Source: an uncultured Anderseniella sp.
Lineage (GTDB): Bacteria; Pseudomonadota; Alphaproteobacteria; Rhizobiales; Aestuariivirgaceae
Assembly (NCBI GenBank): GCA_938039915.1
Contig: CALHUA010000010.1
Location: 1-42,013, forward strand
Direction: 5' to 3'
DNA length: 42,013 nt
The notes beneath the pieces were generated by a model. That model was given only the letters and a program-made list of their open reading frames with translations. It was not told where the DNA came from and did no database searches. Both the position numbers and the translations under genes were made by a program. Shown in pieces: positions 25,890-34,352 of this stretch (position 1 is its first letter; every line of letters starts with the position of its first letter).

Positions 25890-26786
25890 ATGAGTAAGTT
25901 CACCCGATTGCCGCCGGTAAAGGCGATGCGGGCGCTGGAAGCGCTGGACAGACTCGGGTCGGCAGGTGCCGTTGCTGATGAAATGTCACTGACACGCTCT
26001 GCAGTCAGCCATATGCTGCGGCGGCTGGAGGATGATCTGGGGTTTGCCATTTCGGAACCCGATGGCCGCGGCATCCGCCTGACCGCTCGCGGCAGGCGCT
26101 ATGCCCAGGAAGCGCGTCGCGCGCTGGATATCATGTCGCGCGCTGCCGCCGATGAACCGGCCCTGTCGGGTGAACTGAAAGTGGTTGCGCCACCCGGATT
26201 TGCCACCTTCTGGCTGGCAGACCGGATCGGATCATTCACCGATCAGTTTCCGGATATCAATATCCACGTCGCGGCGGCACGGGTGCTGGGCGACATCGCC
26301 GATGAGACCGCCGACGTGCAGATTGCTTTCGGTGCGGAGGCGCAATTGCGTGACCAGGCCGATCTGCTGGCCCAGGTTGCCCTGTTTCCGGTCTGTGCGC
26401 CGTCTGCGCTGAGTGCGGAGCCTGGCCTGCGAAAGCCCTCGGACCTGAAACGCATGCGTCTCTTGCATCTGGTCACGCATGTGGACTGGCAGCGCTGGCT
26501 GGAGGCCGCCGGGGCCGCGAAGGTTGATCCGCGCGGCGGGCTGGTGTTTTCCGACATGCCGATGGTGCAGATGGCGGCAGCGTCCGGTCACGGTGTGGCA
26601 CTCGGTGATGCACTGACGGCGCGCGCGTCTCTGGAAAGCGGCCAACTGGTCCGGCCCTTTGCCTTGTCGATACCCAGCCGGTGGAGCTATTACATGCGGG
26701 TGAACGCTGCCGGTCCGGCAGGTGAGGCAGCACAGGCCTTTGCCGCATGGATCACAGCTCAACTTGATGATGGAGCCAGGCCATGA
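25890..26786 (+). CDS. LysR-family transcriptional regulator
   Basis: 298 residues. The N-terminal winged helix-turn-helix spans about residues 8-66 (ALEALDRLGSAGAVADEMSLTRSAVSHMLRRLE, noted in parts) and is followed by a linker helix. The substrate-binding domain from about 90 includes LSGELKVVAPPGFATFWLADRI and PDINIHVAAARVLGDIADETADVQIAFG, closest to the GcvA-like branch. It is divergent from the desaturase operon, the classical position for its regulator, and overlaps the RidA-family gene by ATGA at 26783. The inducer is unknown. Confidence 0.92.
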   Translation: MSKFTRLPPVKAMRALEALDRLGSAGAVADEMSLTRSAVSHMLRRLEDDLGFAISEPDGRGIRLTARGRRYAQEARRALDIMSRAAADEPALSGELKVVAPPGFATFWLADRIGSFTDQFPDINIHVAAARVLGDIADETADVQIAFGAEAQLRDQADLLAQVALFPVCAPSALSAEPGLRKPSDLKRMRLLHLVTHVDWQRWLEAAGAAKVDPRGGLVFSDMPMVQMAAASGHGVALGDALTARASLESGQLVRPFALSIPSRWSYYMRVNAAGPAGEAAQAFAAWITAQLDDGARP

Positions 26787-27199
26787 AAACCACAATTGAG
26801 GCAACAGGCGTGTGGTCCGCGCGCGGACGCGGGTTCAGCATGGGCGTCGTTCAACCGCAAGGAAAAGTGATCCATTTCACCGGGCAGGTGGCCTGGGACG
26901 AGACCGAGCAGATTGTCGGTGAAGGCGATGTTGCCGAGCAGACCCGCCAGTGCTTTCGCAACATCGAAAAGGTGCTGGCTGCCGTCGGCGGCAGGTTGGA
27001 TGATCTGGTTGCGGTAACGACATACTACACCGACCGGTCGCAGTTGCCGCTGATCCAGCAGGTGCGAAACGAATTTCTCGACGCGGATTATGCCCCCACC
27101 AGCACCTCCATCATGGTTGCAGGTCTGGGGCATGAGGACTTCCTGGTGGAACTGGCGCCGATTGCGGTGGTCCCGGACGACCGGTTTGTTGAGCCTTAG
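26783..27199 (+). CDS. RidA-family protein, atypical active site
   Basis: 138 residues with the YjgF/RidA fold: VIHFTGQVAWDE, EQTRQCFRNIEKVLAAVGGRLDDLVAVTTYYTD (in parts) and a final FLVELAPIAVV. Classical RidA enamine/imine deaminases have PxR before the last strands; here it reads PTSTSIMV, so the key Arg is missing. It is better called a Rid-family relative than an imine deaminase. It is coupled to the LysR gene by a 4-bp overlap and overlaps the end of the first cNBD protein gene tail to tail by 4 bp. Confidence 0.85.
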   Translation: MKTTIEATGVWSARGRGFSMGVVQPQGKVIHFTGQVAWDETEQIVGEGDVAEQTRQCFRNIEKVLAAVGGRLDDLVAVTTYYTDRSQLPLIQQVRNEFLDADYAPTSTSIMVAGLGHEDFLVELAPIAVVPDDRFVEP

Positions 27200-27927
27200 G
27201 CAGCAGCCGATTTCGCTGATGCAGGAACCGGCGCCTGGCTCGCCGTTTCCGACATGGACACCAGTTTCGAACGCAGATGGTTGGCCATGTTCTGCTCAAG
27301 TACGGCTGCGATGTCCTGGTTCTTTTGCAGGAAGGTGCGCAGTTTGTCGGCTTCAAACCGGATCAGGTGCATTTGTTCGGCGACCTCGACGGTTGCGGTC
27401 GCGGGTTCACCCGACAGATAGGTTATCTCTCCGATGGCCATGCCCGCACCGGACGTGGCGATGGTCTTGTCGTTCACAATCACATTTGCGGTTCCGCTTG
27501 CGACAAAGCTGAGATGATCGACCGGCTGGCCCTCCCGCGTCAGCACGGTACCGGGCGTCGCATCCAGCCACATGCCGCTGTCCAGCAGGGCGCGGGCCCG
27601 GTGTTCCGGCAATCCGTTCGCCATATGGGAGAGGAACAGGCGTTCCTGGCTGGAAAACCGCGACGTGACGCCCAGGACATACATGCGGGTAATGCCGATG
27701 ATGGAGATGGCGATCCAGGTGATCTGGATGACCGCAGACGACAGGTTGAAATCCTGCATCAGGCTTGCAAGCACACAGGATGCCGCGATCAGGCAGACAG
27801 TGGGATAAACATATCCCTGGCCACGGACGAAGCCCGTTTGCAGGGCGGTGTAATTGGCAATGTAGAGCGATACTCCGACGATGCCGATGACATTTGATAC
27901 ATCCATATCGGCTATCAGTTCCCGCAT
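27196..27927 (-). CDS. three-helix membrane protein with cyclic-nucleotide-binding fold (paralogue A)
   Basis: 243 residues. Three hydrophobic segments (about 10-28, 38-57, 62-84) resemble the CBU_0592-type membrane domain and are followed by a cyclic-nucleotide-binding beta-roll at about 92-222. The phosphate-cassette region reads IGEITYLSGEPATATV: the Glu is kept but the Arg of the canonical PRxA is replaced by Ala. Ligand binding is therefore uncertain. The ATG at 27927 has GGAAGG upstream; a GTG at 27957 is also in frame. The domain order matches animal Popeye proteins (three helices then cAMP-binding fold). It is a tandem paralogue of the next minus-strand gene, with nearly identical C-terminal MANHLRSKLVSMSETAS. 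Confidence 0.8.
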   Translation of the reverse strand: MRELIADMDVSNVIGIVGVSLYIANYTALQTGFVRGQGYVYPTVCLIAASCVLASLMQDFNLSSAVIQITWIAISIIGITRMYVLGVTSRFSSQERLFLSHMANGLPEHRARALLDSGMWLDATPGTVLTREGQPVDHLSFVASGTANVIVNDKTIATSGAGMAIGEITYLSGEPATATVEVAEQMHLIRFEADKLRTFLQKNQDIAAVLEQNMANHLRSKLVSMSETASQAPVPASAKSAAA

Positions 27928-28079
27928 CGATTGCCACCTTCCAAGTGATCTTTCCACTACACGAACGCACTGTTTGATGAGTGGTCGTTACCGGCAGGTC
28001 AGCACAACCTCAGGTGGCGGGTCTGTGCTAAATGCCACGCAGGCGTTTGCCGCCGTGCGGGTGTATGGAAAGTACCGAC

Positions 28080-28811
28080 CTAGGCTGCTGCCGTTTTTCT
28101 TGCGGCTGGCGCCGGTTTCCTGCTGGCTGTTTCCGACATGGACACCAGTTTGGAGCGCAGGTGATTTGCCATGTTCTGCTCAAGTATGGCGCCGATGTCT
28201 TCGTTCTTCTCAACGAAGGCGCGCAGTTTGTCAGCGTTGAACCGGAGCAGTTGCATCGGTTCCGTTACTTGCACGGTGGCGGTTGCCGGCGCGCCTGTTC
28301 TGTAGGTCACCTCGCCAATCACTGCGCCTGTGGTTGTCGTGGCGATCGCCTTGCCGTCCACGATGACCTGTGCCTCGCCGGAGGCCAGATAACACAGATC
28401 GTCAACGGGTTGTCCCTGCCGGGTCAGGACCGTGCCGGGCTTGGCGGTCATCCACAGGCCGGTGTCCAGCAATGTGCGGGCGCGCTGGCGTGGCAGGCCG
28501 GCAAGCACATCGCCGATAAACAGCAGTTCATTATCGCTGAAACTCAGGCGCGACTGCACCACATACAGGCGCACAATGCCGACGAGACTGATTGTGATCC
28601 AGGAAATCTGGATGATGGCCGAGGAAAGATTGAAATGCTGCATCAGGCTGATGAGGACGCAAGATGCCGCGGCCATGTTGATGGCAGGGTAGAGATAGCC
28701 CTGGCCGCGCAGGAAACCGGTTTGCAGGGCGGCGTAGGAGCCCAGATACAGTGACACTCCCAATATACCGATGGCGTTGACCAGATCGGCATTGGTCACA
28801 AGATCCGACAT
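28080..28811 (-). CDS. three-helix membrane protein with cyclic-nucleotide-binding fold (paralogue B)
   Basis: 243 residues, the same length and layout as paralogue A. Three membrane segments lie in the first 85 residues, a cNBD-like roll at 92-222 with IGEVTYRTGAPATATV (Glu167 kept, Arg replaced at about 176), and an Ala/Lys-rich tail. By eye about half or more of the positions match paralogue A, with long identical stretches at the end, so the pair arose by tandem duplication. The 152-bp gap between them suggests each may have its own promoter. Likely role: membrane sensor responding to a small ligand; no effector domain follows. Confidence 0.8.
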   Translation of the reverse strand: MSDLVTNADLVNAIGILGVSLYLGSYAALQTGFLRGQGYLYPAINMAAASCVLISLMQHFNLSSAIIQISWITISLVGIVRLYVVQSRLSFSDNELLFIGDVLAGLPRQRARTLLDTGLWMTAKPGTVLTRQGQPVDDLCYLASGEAQVIVDGKAIATTTTGAVIGEVTYRTGAPATATVQVTEPMQLLRFNADKLRAFVEKNEDIGAILEQNMANHLRSKLVSMSETASRKPAPAARKTAAA

Positions 28812-28906
28812 TCCCCAACTCCCTTATGCACCTGCACCACTTGCATTTGTGGTCTGTAATTATGGGTTGCACGTTACGTCATTTCTGCAATCTGCGCTAC
28901 ACTTGA

Positions 28907-28922
28907 CTGGACGGTTGTCCAG
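28907..28922. promoter_or_regulatory. 6-bp-arm inverted repeat before ruvC
   Basis: CTGGAC and GTCCAG flank GGTT, 67 bp before the ruvC start. It does not match the alphaproteobacterial LexA pattern GTTC-N7-GTTC, so SOS control is not supported here. Function unknown. Confidence 0.25.
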
Positions 28923-28988
28923 AGTTTTCCAAGACCAGCCGGCACATCTGTTTGCCACGTCGCGCGTAGGCCGCGTAGGGTGGCTTTC

Positions 28989-29504
28989 ATGACACATGCG
29001 ATTCGCATTATCGGTATTGATCCGGGCTTGAGACACACCGGCTGGGGCATTGTGACGGCCGAAGGCACCCGGCTTTCGTACGTGGCTGACGGTACCATCA
29101 AGTCCGATGCAACGGCCCTGCTGTCGGACCGGCTCATGCAATTGCACGAAAAGCTCACCGAGGTGATCGGCGGGTTTGAACCGGATGAGGCTGCGGTGGA
29201 GGAAACCTTTGTCAACAAGGATGCACGCGCAACTTTGAAACTGGGGCAGGCCCGCGGTATCGCCATGCTGGTGCCGGCCCAGGCAGGCCTGCGGGTCGCC
29301 GAATATGCGCCGAACCTGGTGAAGAAGACCGTGGTCGGGGCAGGCCATGCGGACAAGCACCAGATCCAGGCGATGGTCAAAATCCTGTTGCCGAAATGCA
29401 CGCCGAATTCGGCTGACTCTGCTGATGCACTGGCGATCGCAATATGCCATGCACAACACCGCGGACCGGCGTCGCTGGCCGCAGCTTTAAGGGCAGCAGG
29501 ATGA
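28989..29504 (+). CDS. ruvC: Holliday junction endonuclease RuvC
   Basis: 171 residues. It cleaves Holliday junctions with RuvAB. The first catalytic Asp is in [15 protein letters not shown] (Asp11), Glu lies in [12 protein letters not shown], and the last acidic cluster is in [15 protein letters not shown]. The ATG at 28989 is chosen over a GTG at 28980 because AGGGTGG lies about 10 bp upstream and homologues start here. It overlaps ruvA by ATGA. Confidence 0.97.
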   Translation: MTHAIRIIGIDPGLRHTGWGIVTAEGTRLSYVADGTIKSDATALLSDRLMQLHEKLTEVIGGFEPDEAAVEETFVNKDARATLKLGQARGIAMLVPAQAGLRVAEYAPNLVKKTVVGAGHADKHQIQAMVKILLPKCTPNSADSADALAIAICHAQHRGPASLAAALRAAG

Positions 29505-30115
29505 TCGGCAGGCTTAAGGGTATCGTGGATGAATATGGCGACGATCACGTGATCCTGGATGTCGGCGGTGTCGGCTATCACGTGGCATGTTCCGCCAAGA
29601 CGCTCGCCGCGCTGCCGTCTGTCGGCGAGGCTGCGGTGCTGCACACCGAGATGCTGGTGTCGGAAAACTCGATCCGGCTCGTCGGGTTTGCCTCCGAAGG
29701 TGAACGCGGCTGGTTCCGGCTGCTCGACAGCGTGCAGGGTGTCGGCACCAAGGTGTCGCTGGCACTGCTGTCCACCCTGACCACGGCAGAGCTGACCAAT
29801 GCCATCGCGCTTGGCGACAAGGCCATGGTCGGGCGCGCCAATGGCGTGGGCCCAAAACTCGCGCAGCGCATCGTTACCGAACTGAAAGACAAGGCACCTG
29901 CGTTTGCCGGCGGCGATGCTGCCTTGGCGGCGGTATCCGGCGCGCTCGATGCACCCCGGCCAACCGCGGCGGCAGAAGCCGTTTCGGCACTGGTCAATCT
30001 CGGTTACGGACAGTCCCAGGCCGGTGCAGCGGTGTCTGCCGCCATGCGCGAGGCCGACGAGGATGCGGCAACCGAAACCCTGATCCGGCTGGGCCTGAAG
30101 GAGTTGGCGCGGTGA
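29501..30115 (+). CDS. ruvA: Holliday junction branch migration protein RuvA
   Basis: 204 residues. It binds the four-way junction and recruits RuvB. The typical start [28 protein letters not shown], noted in parts, is followed by the helix-hairpin-helix motifs ([30 protein letters not shown]). An Ala-rich flexible linker joins domain III ([16 protein letters not shown]), which contacts RuvB. The start overlaps the ruvC stop by 4 bp. Confidence 0.97.
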   Translation: MIGRLKGIVDEYGDDHVILDVGGVGYHVACSAKTLAALPSVGEAAVLHTEMLVSENSIRLVGFASEGERGWFRLLDSVQGVGTKVSLALLSTLTTAELTNAIALGDKAMVGRANGVGPKLAQRIVTELKDKAPAFAGGDAALAAVSGALDAPRPTAAAEAVSALVNLGYGQSQAGAAVSAAMREADEDAATETLIRLGLKELAR

Positions 30116-30170
30116 AAGCTGGCGAGTCTGAAATCCATCGTCTGCGGCATACACTGTGCAAACTGGTATT

Positions 30171-30195
30171 GGATCCCCATTTTCATGGGGATGAC
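30171..30195 (-). repeat. palindromic REP-like repeat, copy 3
   Basis: GGATCCCCATT...ATGGGGATGAC; on the minus strand it opens GTCATCCCCATG. It is an exact inverted copy of the repeat at 30314-30338; identity extends to about 28 bp when flanks are included. It lies in the 356-bp ruvA-ruvB gap, which otherwise shows nothing recognisable. Confidence 0.8.
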
Positions 30196-30313
30196 AGGAG
30201 TGAAGAATTTCAATCCGAATACCTAAGTGCCGAGGTTGGCGCGATCTCGGAGCGAAGTCTTCAGGCCTCTGGTGCGAGCGACTTCAATTCCTGTTCTGCG
30301 TCCCGTCACCGTT

Positions 30314-30338
30314 GTCATCCCCATGAAAATGGGGATCC
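30314..30338 (+). repeat. palindromic REP-like repeat, copy 4
   Basis: GTCATCCCCATG, then AAAATGGGGATCC. It is the perfect inverted partner of copy 3 with 118 bp between. Transcribed RNA could form either two local hairpins or one long-range stem between ruvA and ruvB. Confidence 0.8.
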
Positions 30339-30471
30339 AACACCGCTGCGAACAAATTACCTGCCGGTGGATGGGATTCCAGCCTCTGGCGCGCATGCTG
30401 TTGTGCCGGGTTCTCTCGACCAAGCCGTCGCCGGGGTAACGAAAACGTGGAAATCTGAATGATGGCAAGAC

Positions 30472-31509
30472 ATGAATGACCGCCTGATAGAGCCTGTGAA
30501 ACGCGGTGAGGATGAGTTTGATACCCATCTCAGGCCACAGGTGCTGGATGAATTCATCGGCCAGCGTCAGGCCAAGTCCAATCTGAAGGTTTTCATTGAA
30601 GCGGCGCGCAATCGCGGTGAGGCGCTGGATCATGTGCTGTTTGCCGGGCCGCCGGGCCTGGGCAAGACCACGCTGGCGCAGATCGTGTCGCGTGAACTGG
30701 GAGTGAACTTCAAGGCGACGTCCGGCCCGGTCATCGCCAAGGCCGGTGACCTGGCCGCCCTCCTGACCAATCTTGAAGACCGCGACGTGTTGTTCATCGA
30801 TGAAATCCACCGGCTCAACCCGGCGGTGGAAGAAGTGCTTTATCCGGCGATGGAGGATTTTCAGCTAGACCTGATCATCGGGGAAGGACCGGCAGCGCGC
30901 TCGGTTCGTATTGACCTGGCCAAGTTCACGCTTGTCGGCGCGACCACGCGCACCGGACTGCTGACCACGCCGTTGCGGGACCGGTTCGGCATTCCGGTGC
31001 GACTGAACTTTTATGAAGAAGATGAGTTGCTGGACATCGTGACACGCGGCGCCCGGGTGCTTGGCCTGGCCATGACCGAGGATGGCGCTCTCGAAGTAGC
31101 CCGCCGGGCCCGCGGTACCCCGCGCATCGCCGGGCGGTTGCTGCGCCGCGTGCGGGACTTTGCGACCGTTGATGGCACTGCGCAGGTTGACCGGCAAGCT
31201 GCCGACAAGGCCTTGCAGCGGCTGGAAGTGGACAGTCTTGGCCTGGATGCGCTGGATCATCGTTACCTGAAGTGCATCGCGATCAATTTCGGTGGCGGGC
31301 CCGTGGGGATCGAGACCATTGCGGCTTCCCTGTCGGAACCGCGCGATGCCATCGAGGAAATCATCGAGCCCTATCTCATCCAGCAAGGTTTTGTGAACCG
31401 CACGCCACGCGGGCGAATTCTGACACCGCATGCGTTCAAGCATTTGGGCCTCGCCACGCCGGATCTGCTGGCGACCAGGCAGGTAGAACTGTTCGAGGAT
31501 GACGAGTAG
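30472..31509 (+). CDS. ruvB: Holliday junction helicase RuvB
   Basis: 345 residues, the AAA+ motor of branch migration. Seen: Walker [10 protein letters not shown] at 59-67, Walker [10 protein letters not shown] near 107, the sensor segment [17 protein letters not shown], arginine-finger region [18 protein letters not shown], and a winged-helix C-terminus ending [17 protein letters not shown]. It is separated from ruvA by 356 bp with repeats, where the genes are often adjacent. The ybgC start follows by 2 bp. Confidence 0.97.
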   Translation: MNDRLIEPVKRGEDEFDTHLRPQVLDEFIGQRQAKSNLKVFIEAARNRGEALDHVLFAGPPGLGKTTLAQIVSRELGVNFKATSGPVIAKAGDLAALLTNLEDRDVLFIDEIHRLNPAVEEVLYPAMEDFQLDLIIGEGPAARSVRIDLAKFTLVGATTRTGLLTTPLRDRFGIPVRLNFYEEDELLDIVTRGARVLGLAMTEDGALEVARRARGTPRIAGRLLRRVRDFATVDGTAQVDRQAADKALQRLEVDSLGLDALDHRYLKCIAINFGGGPVGIETIAASLSEPRDAIEEIIEPYLIQQGFVNRTPRGRILTPHAFKHLGLATPDLLATRQVELFEDDE

Positions 31510-31511
31510 TC

Positions 31512-31931
31512 ATGTCCTTGTCCGGTCATCTTGAAAATGGTGTTCATCATCTGGATATCCGCGTCTATTTCGAGGACACGGACTTTTCAGGCATCGTCTA
31601 TCACGCCAACTACCTGAAATTCTGCGAGCGTGGCCGGTCTGACATGTTGCGCCTGGCCGGCGTCCACCACACAGACCTTGCCGGTGATGACATGCATTTC
31701 GTGGTGCGGCGCATGGAGTGTGATTTCAGGGCATCGGCACGCATCGATGATGTGATACGTGTGACGACCTGCCTCAAGCGGGCATCGGGTGCAAAGCTGG
31801 TTCTGGTGCAGGCTGTGAAACTTGCCGGTCAGGTGCTGTTTGAAGCAGAAGTAACTCTTGCGGTGGTCAACATTGCAGGGCGGCCACAACGGATTCCACC
31901 TGCAATCATGCGCGCAATGTCGCAAGCGTGA
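31512..31931 (+). CDS. ybgC: YbgC-family acyl-CoA thioesterase
   Basis: 139 residues of the hot-dog thioesterase family, with the active-site segment YFEDTDFSGIVYHANYLKFCERGR (given in family form, with the catalytic Asp before FSGIVYHANYL). Members hydrolyse acyl-CoA or acyl-ACP and are regularly the first gene of tol-pal clusters. The start lies 2 bp after the ruvB stop, so ruvB and ybgC are co-transcribed. The next gene, tolQ, begins 196 bp later; that gap has no clear feature beyond a weak TTGAGT near 31978. Confidence 0.93.
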   Translation: MSLSGHLENGVHHLDIRVYFEDTDFSGIVYHANYLKFCERGRSDMLRLAGVHHTDLAGDDMHFVVRRMECDFRASARIDDVIRVTTCLKRASGAKLVLVQAVKLAGQVLFEAEVTLAVVNIAGRPQRIPPAIMRAMSQA

Positions 31932-32127
31932 ATGCACTCATGGTGTTGAAAGTAACCTTCTGTTAACTAATCCAGCGTTGAGTGCCTGTAGGAGTGGGTG
32001 AGCTATTTGTGTGGGTTTCAACGCCGCAGTTTCGACATAGTGAACAGGTTTTTGAACCCGGCCAATTCGTAGAGAATCAATTATTGCCGCCCGGTTGGGT
32101 GGGCGCGAGAATTAGAGCAGGCACAAC

Positions 32128-32835
32128 ATGGAAGTCAATGTGGGGGACCTTGCGGCGCAGACCGACCAGTTCGGACTGTTCAATCTGTTCCTGATTGCAT
32201 CGCCGGTGGTCAAGTTTGTCATGATCGGCCTGGTTGTCGCGTCGATCCTGTGCTGGGGCATTGTCTTTGAAAAATGGCTGGCCGTGCGCAAAATGAAAGT
32301 TTCCATGGACAAGTTCGAGCAGTTGTTCTGGTCGGGCCAGTCACTGGAAGATCTATATCTGACGCTGGGCCCGCGCAGCAACAAGGGCATGGCGGCACTG
32401 TTCATGTCGGCCATGCGCGAGTGGAAACGGTCGCAGGATTCGGCCATGCGGGCAGGTTTTGCCGGCGTGCAGATGCGGATCAACAAGGTGATGGACGTCC
32501 AGTTGCAGAAGGGAATGGCGAAGCTGGAACAGCGGCTTTTGGTGCTGGCAACGGTTGGATCGACGGCACCATTTATTGGCCTGTTTGGCACGGTATGGGG
32601 TATCATGAATTCTTTCCGGGCAATCGGCGTTTCCAAGAACACCAACCTTGCGGTGGTCGCACCCGGTCTGGCGGAAGCGCTGTTTGCAACGGCACTCGGA
32701 CTGTTGGCGGCGATACCGGCGGTGATGTTTTATAACAAGTATTCCAGCGATATCGGCAAGATTGCCGCCCGGCTGGAGAATTTTGCGGATGAATTCGGTT
32801 CGATCATTTCGCGCCAGCTTGACGAGCGCATGTAG
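32128..32835 (+). CDS. tolQ: Tol-Pal system protein TolQ
   Basis: 235 residues, inner-membrane proton-channel partner of TolR. Three membrane helices: about 22-44 (PVVKFVMIGLVVASILCWGIV), 137-160 (VLATVGSTAPFIGLFGTVWG) and 172-195 (APGLAEALFATALGLLAAIPAV), with the conserved ATVGSTAPFIGLFGTVWGIM core and a long cytoplasmic loop. The motor energises outer-membrane constriction during division. It is the first gene of tolQRAB. Confidence 0.97.
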   Translation: MEVNVGDLAAQTDQFGLFNLFLIASPVVKFVMIGLVVASILCWGIVFEKWLAVRKMKVSMDKFEQLFWSGQSLEDLYLTLGPRSNKGMAALFMSAMREWKRSQDSAMRAGFAGVQMRINKVMDVQLQKGMAKLEQRLLVLATVGSTAPFIGLFGTVWGIMNSFRAIGVSKNTNLAVVAPGLAEALFATALGLLAAIPAVMFYNKYSSDIGKIAARLENFADEFGSIISRQLDERM

Positions 32836-32866
32836 CCGGACCGGCCAGACAGACAGTGGAGACATA

Positions 32867-33334
32867 ATGGCAGGAGGATTGGCAGGCGGGAGCAGTGGCG
32901 GCGGCAGACGGCGCCGGCGTTCGTCCGGATTTGCGCCGATGAGCGAAATCAACGTCACGCCTTTTGTTGACGTGATGCTGGTGCTGCTGATCGTGTTCAT
33001 GGTTGCGGCCCCGCTGCTCAATGTGTCGGTGCCGATCGACCTGCCTGAAAACAAGGCAGAGCAGACGCCGGGTGAAAAAGAGGATCCGATCACCATTTCA
33101 ATCGATGCTGAAGGCAAGATCTATATCGGTGACACCGAAGTGACCGCCGACACACTCGCGCCAAAATTGACCGCCATTGCAGAAAGCCGCCAATCAGCGG
33201 CCGAAACCAAGGATCAGCGTGTTCGGGTGCGCGGCGACAAGGGCGTGAATTACGGCTTGGTGATGCAGGTGATCGGCGAACTGAACGCAAGTGGTTTCCG
33301 GCGCATCGACCTGTTAAGCAACCCTCAGAACTAG
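32867..33334 (+). CDS. tolR: Tol-Pal system protein TolR
   Basis: 155 residues. A Gly/Arg-rich start (GGSSGGGRRRRRSSGF) is followed by SEINVTPFVDVMLVLLIVFMV, written here at its limit, with the channel Asp in PFVDVML. A periplasmic domain ends in IGELNASGFRRIDLLS. The gap to tolQ is 31 bp. The ATG at 32867 matches family length; the earlier in-frame start lies inside tolQ. Confidence 0.95.
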   Translation: MAGGLAGGSSGGGRRRRRSSGFAPMSEINVTPFVDVMLVLLIVFMVAAPLLNVSVPIDLPENKAEQTPGEKEDPITISIDAEGKIYIGDTEVTADTLAPKLTAIAESRQSAAETKDQRVRVRGDKGVNYGLVMQVIGELNASGFRRIDLLSNPQN

Positions 33335-33379
33335 GGACAGGACCCCGAGGTCAGGGTCTTCATAGGTGAACAAGAGCAT

Positions 33380-34339
33380 ATGCGGATTAACTGGAGTTTG
33401 CTGACGTCGTTTGCGGTGCACGCCGCCATCTTGCTGATGGCGATCGTGGTATTGCCATCGCCGAACGAGCATAATATTCCCGAACCGCCGCCGATTGCCG
33501 TCAACATCGAGGATTTCCAGGATGTTGCCAAACGGGCCAACCAGACAACGGAAGAGGTGAAGAAGAAGCCCGAGCCGCAGGACAAGCCCAAGGTTCAGAA
33601 GGTCGAGAAGAAAATCGAGCGTCCGTCGCCGAAGCCCGCAAAGGAGATAAAGCAGGCCGCACGTGAGCCGCAGGCGCAGCCTGAGCCGGAGCCGAAACCT
33701 GAACCCAAGCCTGAACCGAAGCAGGCCGAACCGACCCCGCCTGATCCTGCTCCACTTGAAGAGCTGATAAAGAAAACCGAGGAGGTCGCACCGGATCCGA
33801 AGCCGGTAGAGGAGCCGAAGAAAGCTGAGCGCAAACCGGTTCCCAAGCCCCGGATCAAGCCGAAGCCGCCAAAGAAAATCGTCAAGAAAAAGAAGCAGGA
33901 AGAGTTCAAGGTCGATGATATTGCGGCCCTGCTGAACAAGACCGATGAGGAAAAAGCTGCGCCCAGCGATCAGACCGATACCGGAACTCCGCTGCAGGGT
34001 CTGCAGAACCTGAGTGGTGAGGATCGGCAGGTGACGGCAACCGCACTTGACTGGCTGCGTCAGCGCGTCGGTCAGTGCTGGTCGATCCCGGCGGGCGCGC
34101 GCGATGCTGCGGGTCTGATCGTCACCTTGCGCTTCCAGCTTGACATAAACGGCAATCTGACTGCTCAACCTCTGGTCGAGCAGGTGACCAATCATCCTGC
34201 GGCGCAGGCAGCAGCGCGTTCGGCCCTTGCTGCATTGATCCAGTGCCAGCCTTACGACAGAATGCCCAAGGAGACCCATAGTTTGTGGGCGGATATCAGA
34301 ATGAAGTTTGATCCCAGCGTAATGGTCGGGCTGAATTGA
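33380..34339 (+). CDS. tolA: Tol-Pal system protein TolA
   Basis: 319 residues. A single N-terminal helix at about 8-26 anchors it in the inner membrane. Residues about 45-190 form a Pro/Lys/Glu-rich extended linker (repeats of [10 protein letters not shown] type), and the C-terminal domain (about 220-319) contains [21 protein letters not shown] and the late [14 protein letters not shown]. It transmits force from TolQR to Pal/TolB. A large open frame on the opposite strand arises from the linker composition and is not a gene. Confidence 0.93.
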   Translation: MRINWSLLTSFAVHAAILLMAIVVLPSPNEHNIPEPPPIAVNIEDFQDVAKRANQTTEEVKKKPEPQDKPKVQKVEKKIERPSPKPAKEIKQAAREPQAQPEPEPKPEPKPEPKQAEPTPPDPAPLEELIKKTEEVAPDPKPVEEPKKAERKPVPKPRIKPKPPKKIVKKKKQEEFKVDDIAALLNKTDEEKAAPSDQTDTGTPLQGLQNLSGEDRQVTATALDWLRQRVGQCWSIPAGARDAAGLIVTLRFQLDINGNLTAQPLVEQVTNHPAAQAAARSALAALIQCQPYDRMPKETHSLWADIRMKFDPSVMVGLN

Positions 34340-34352
34340 GCAGGAAACCTTG

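Noticed and set aside
28907-28922. LexA box upstream of ruvC
   Set aside because: The inverted repeat does not match GTTC-N7-GTTC; SOS control is not supported by sequence here.
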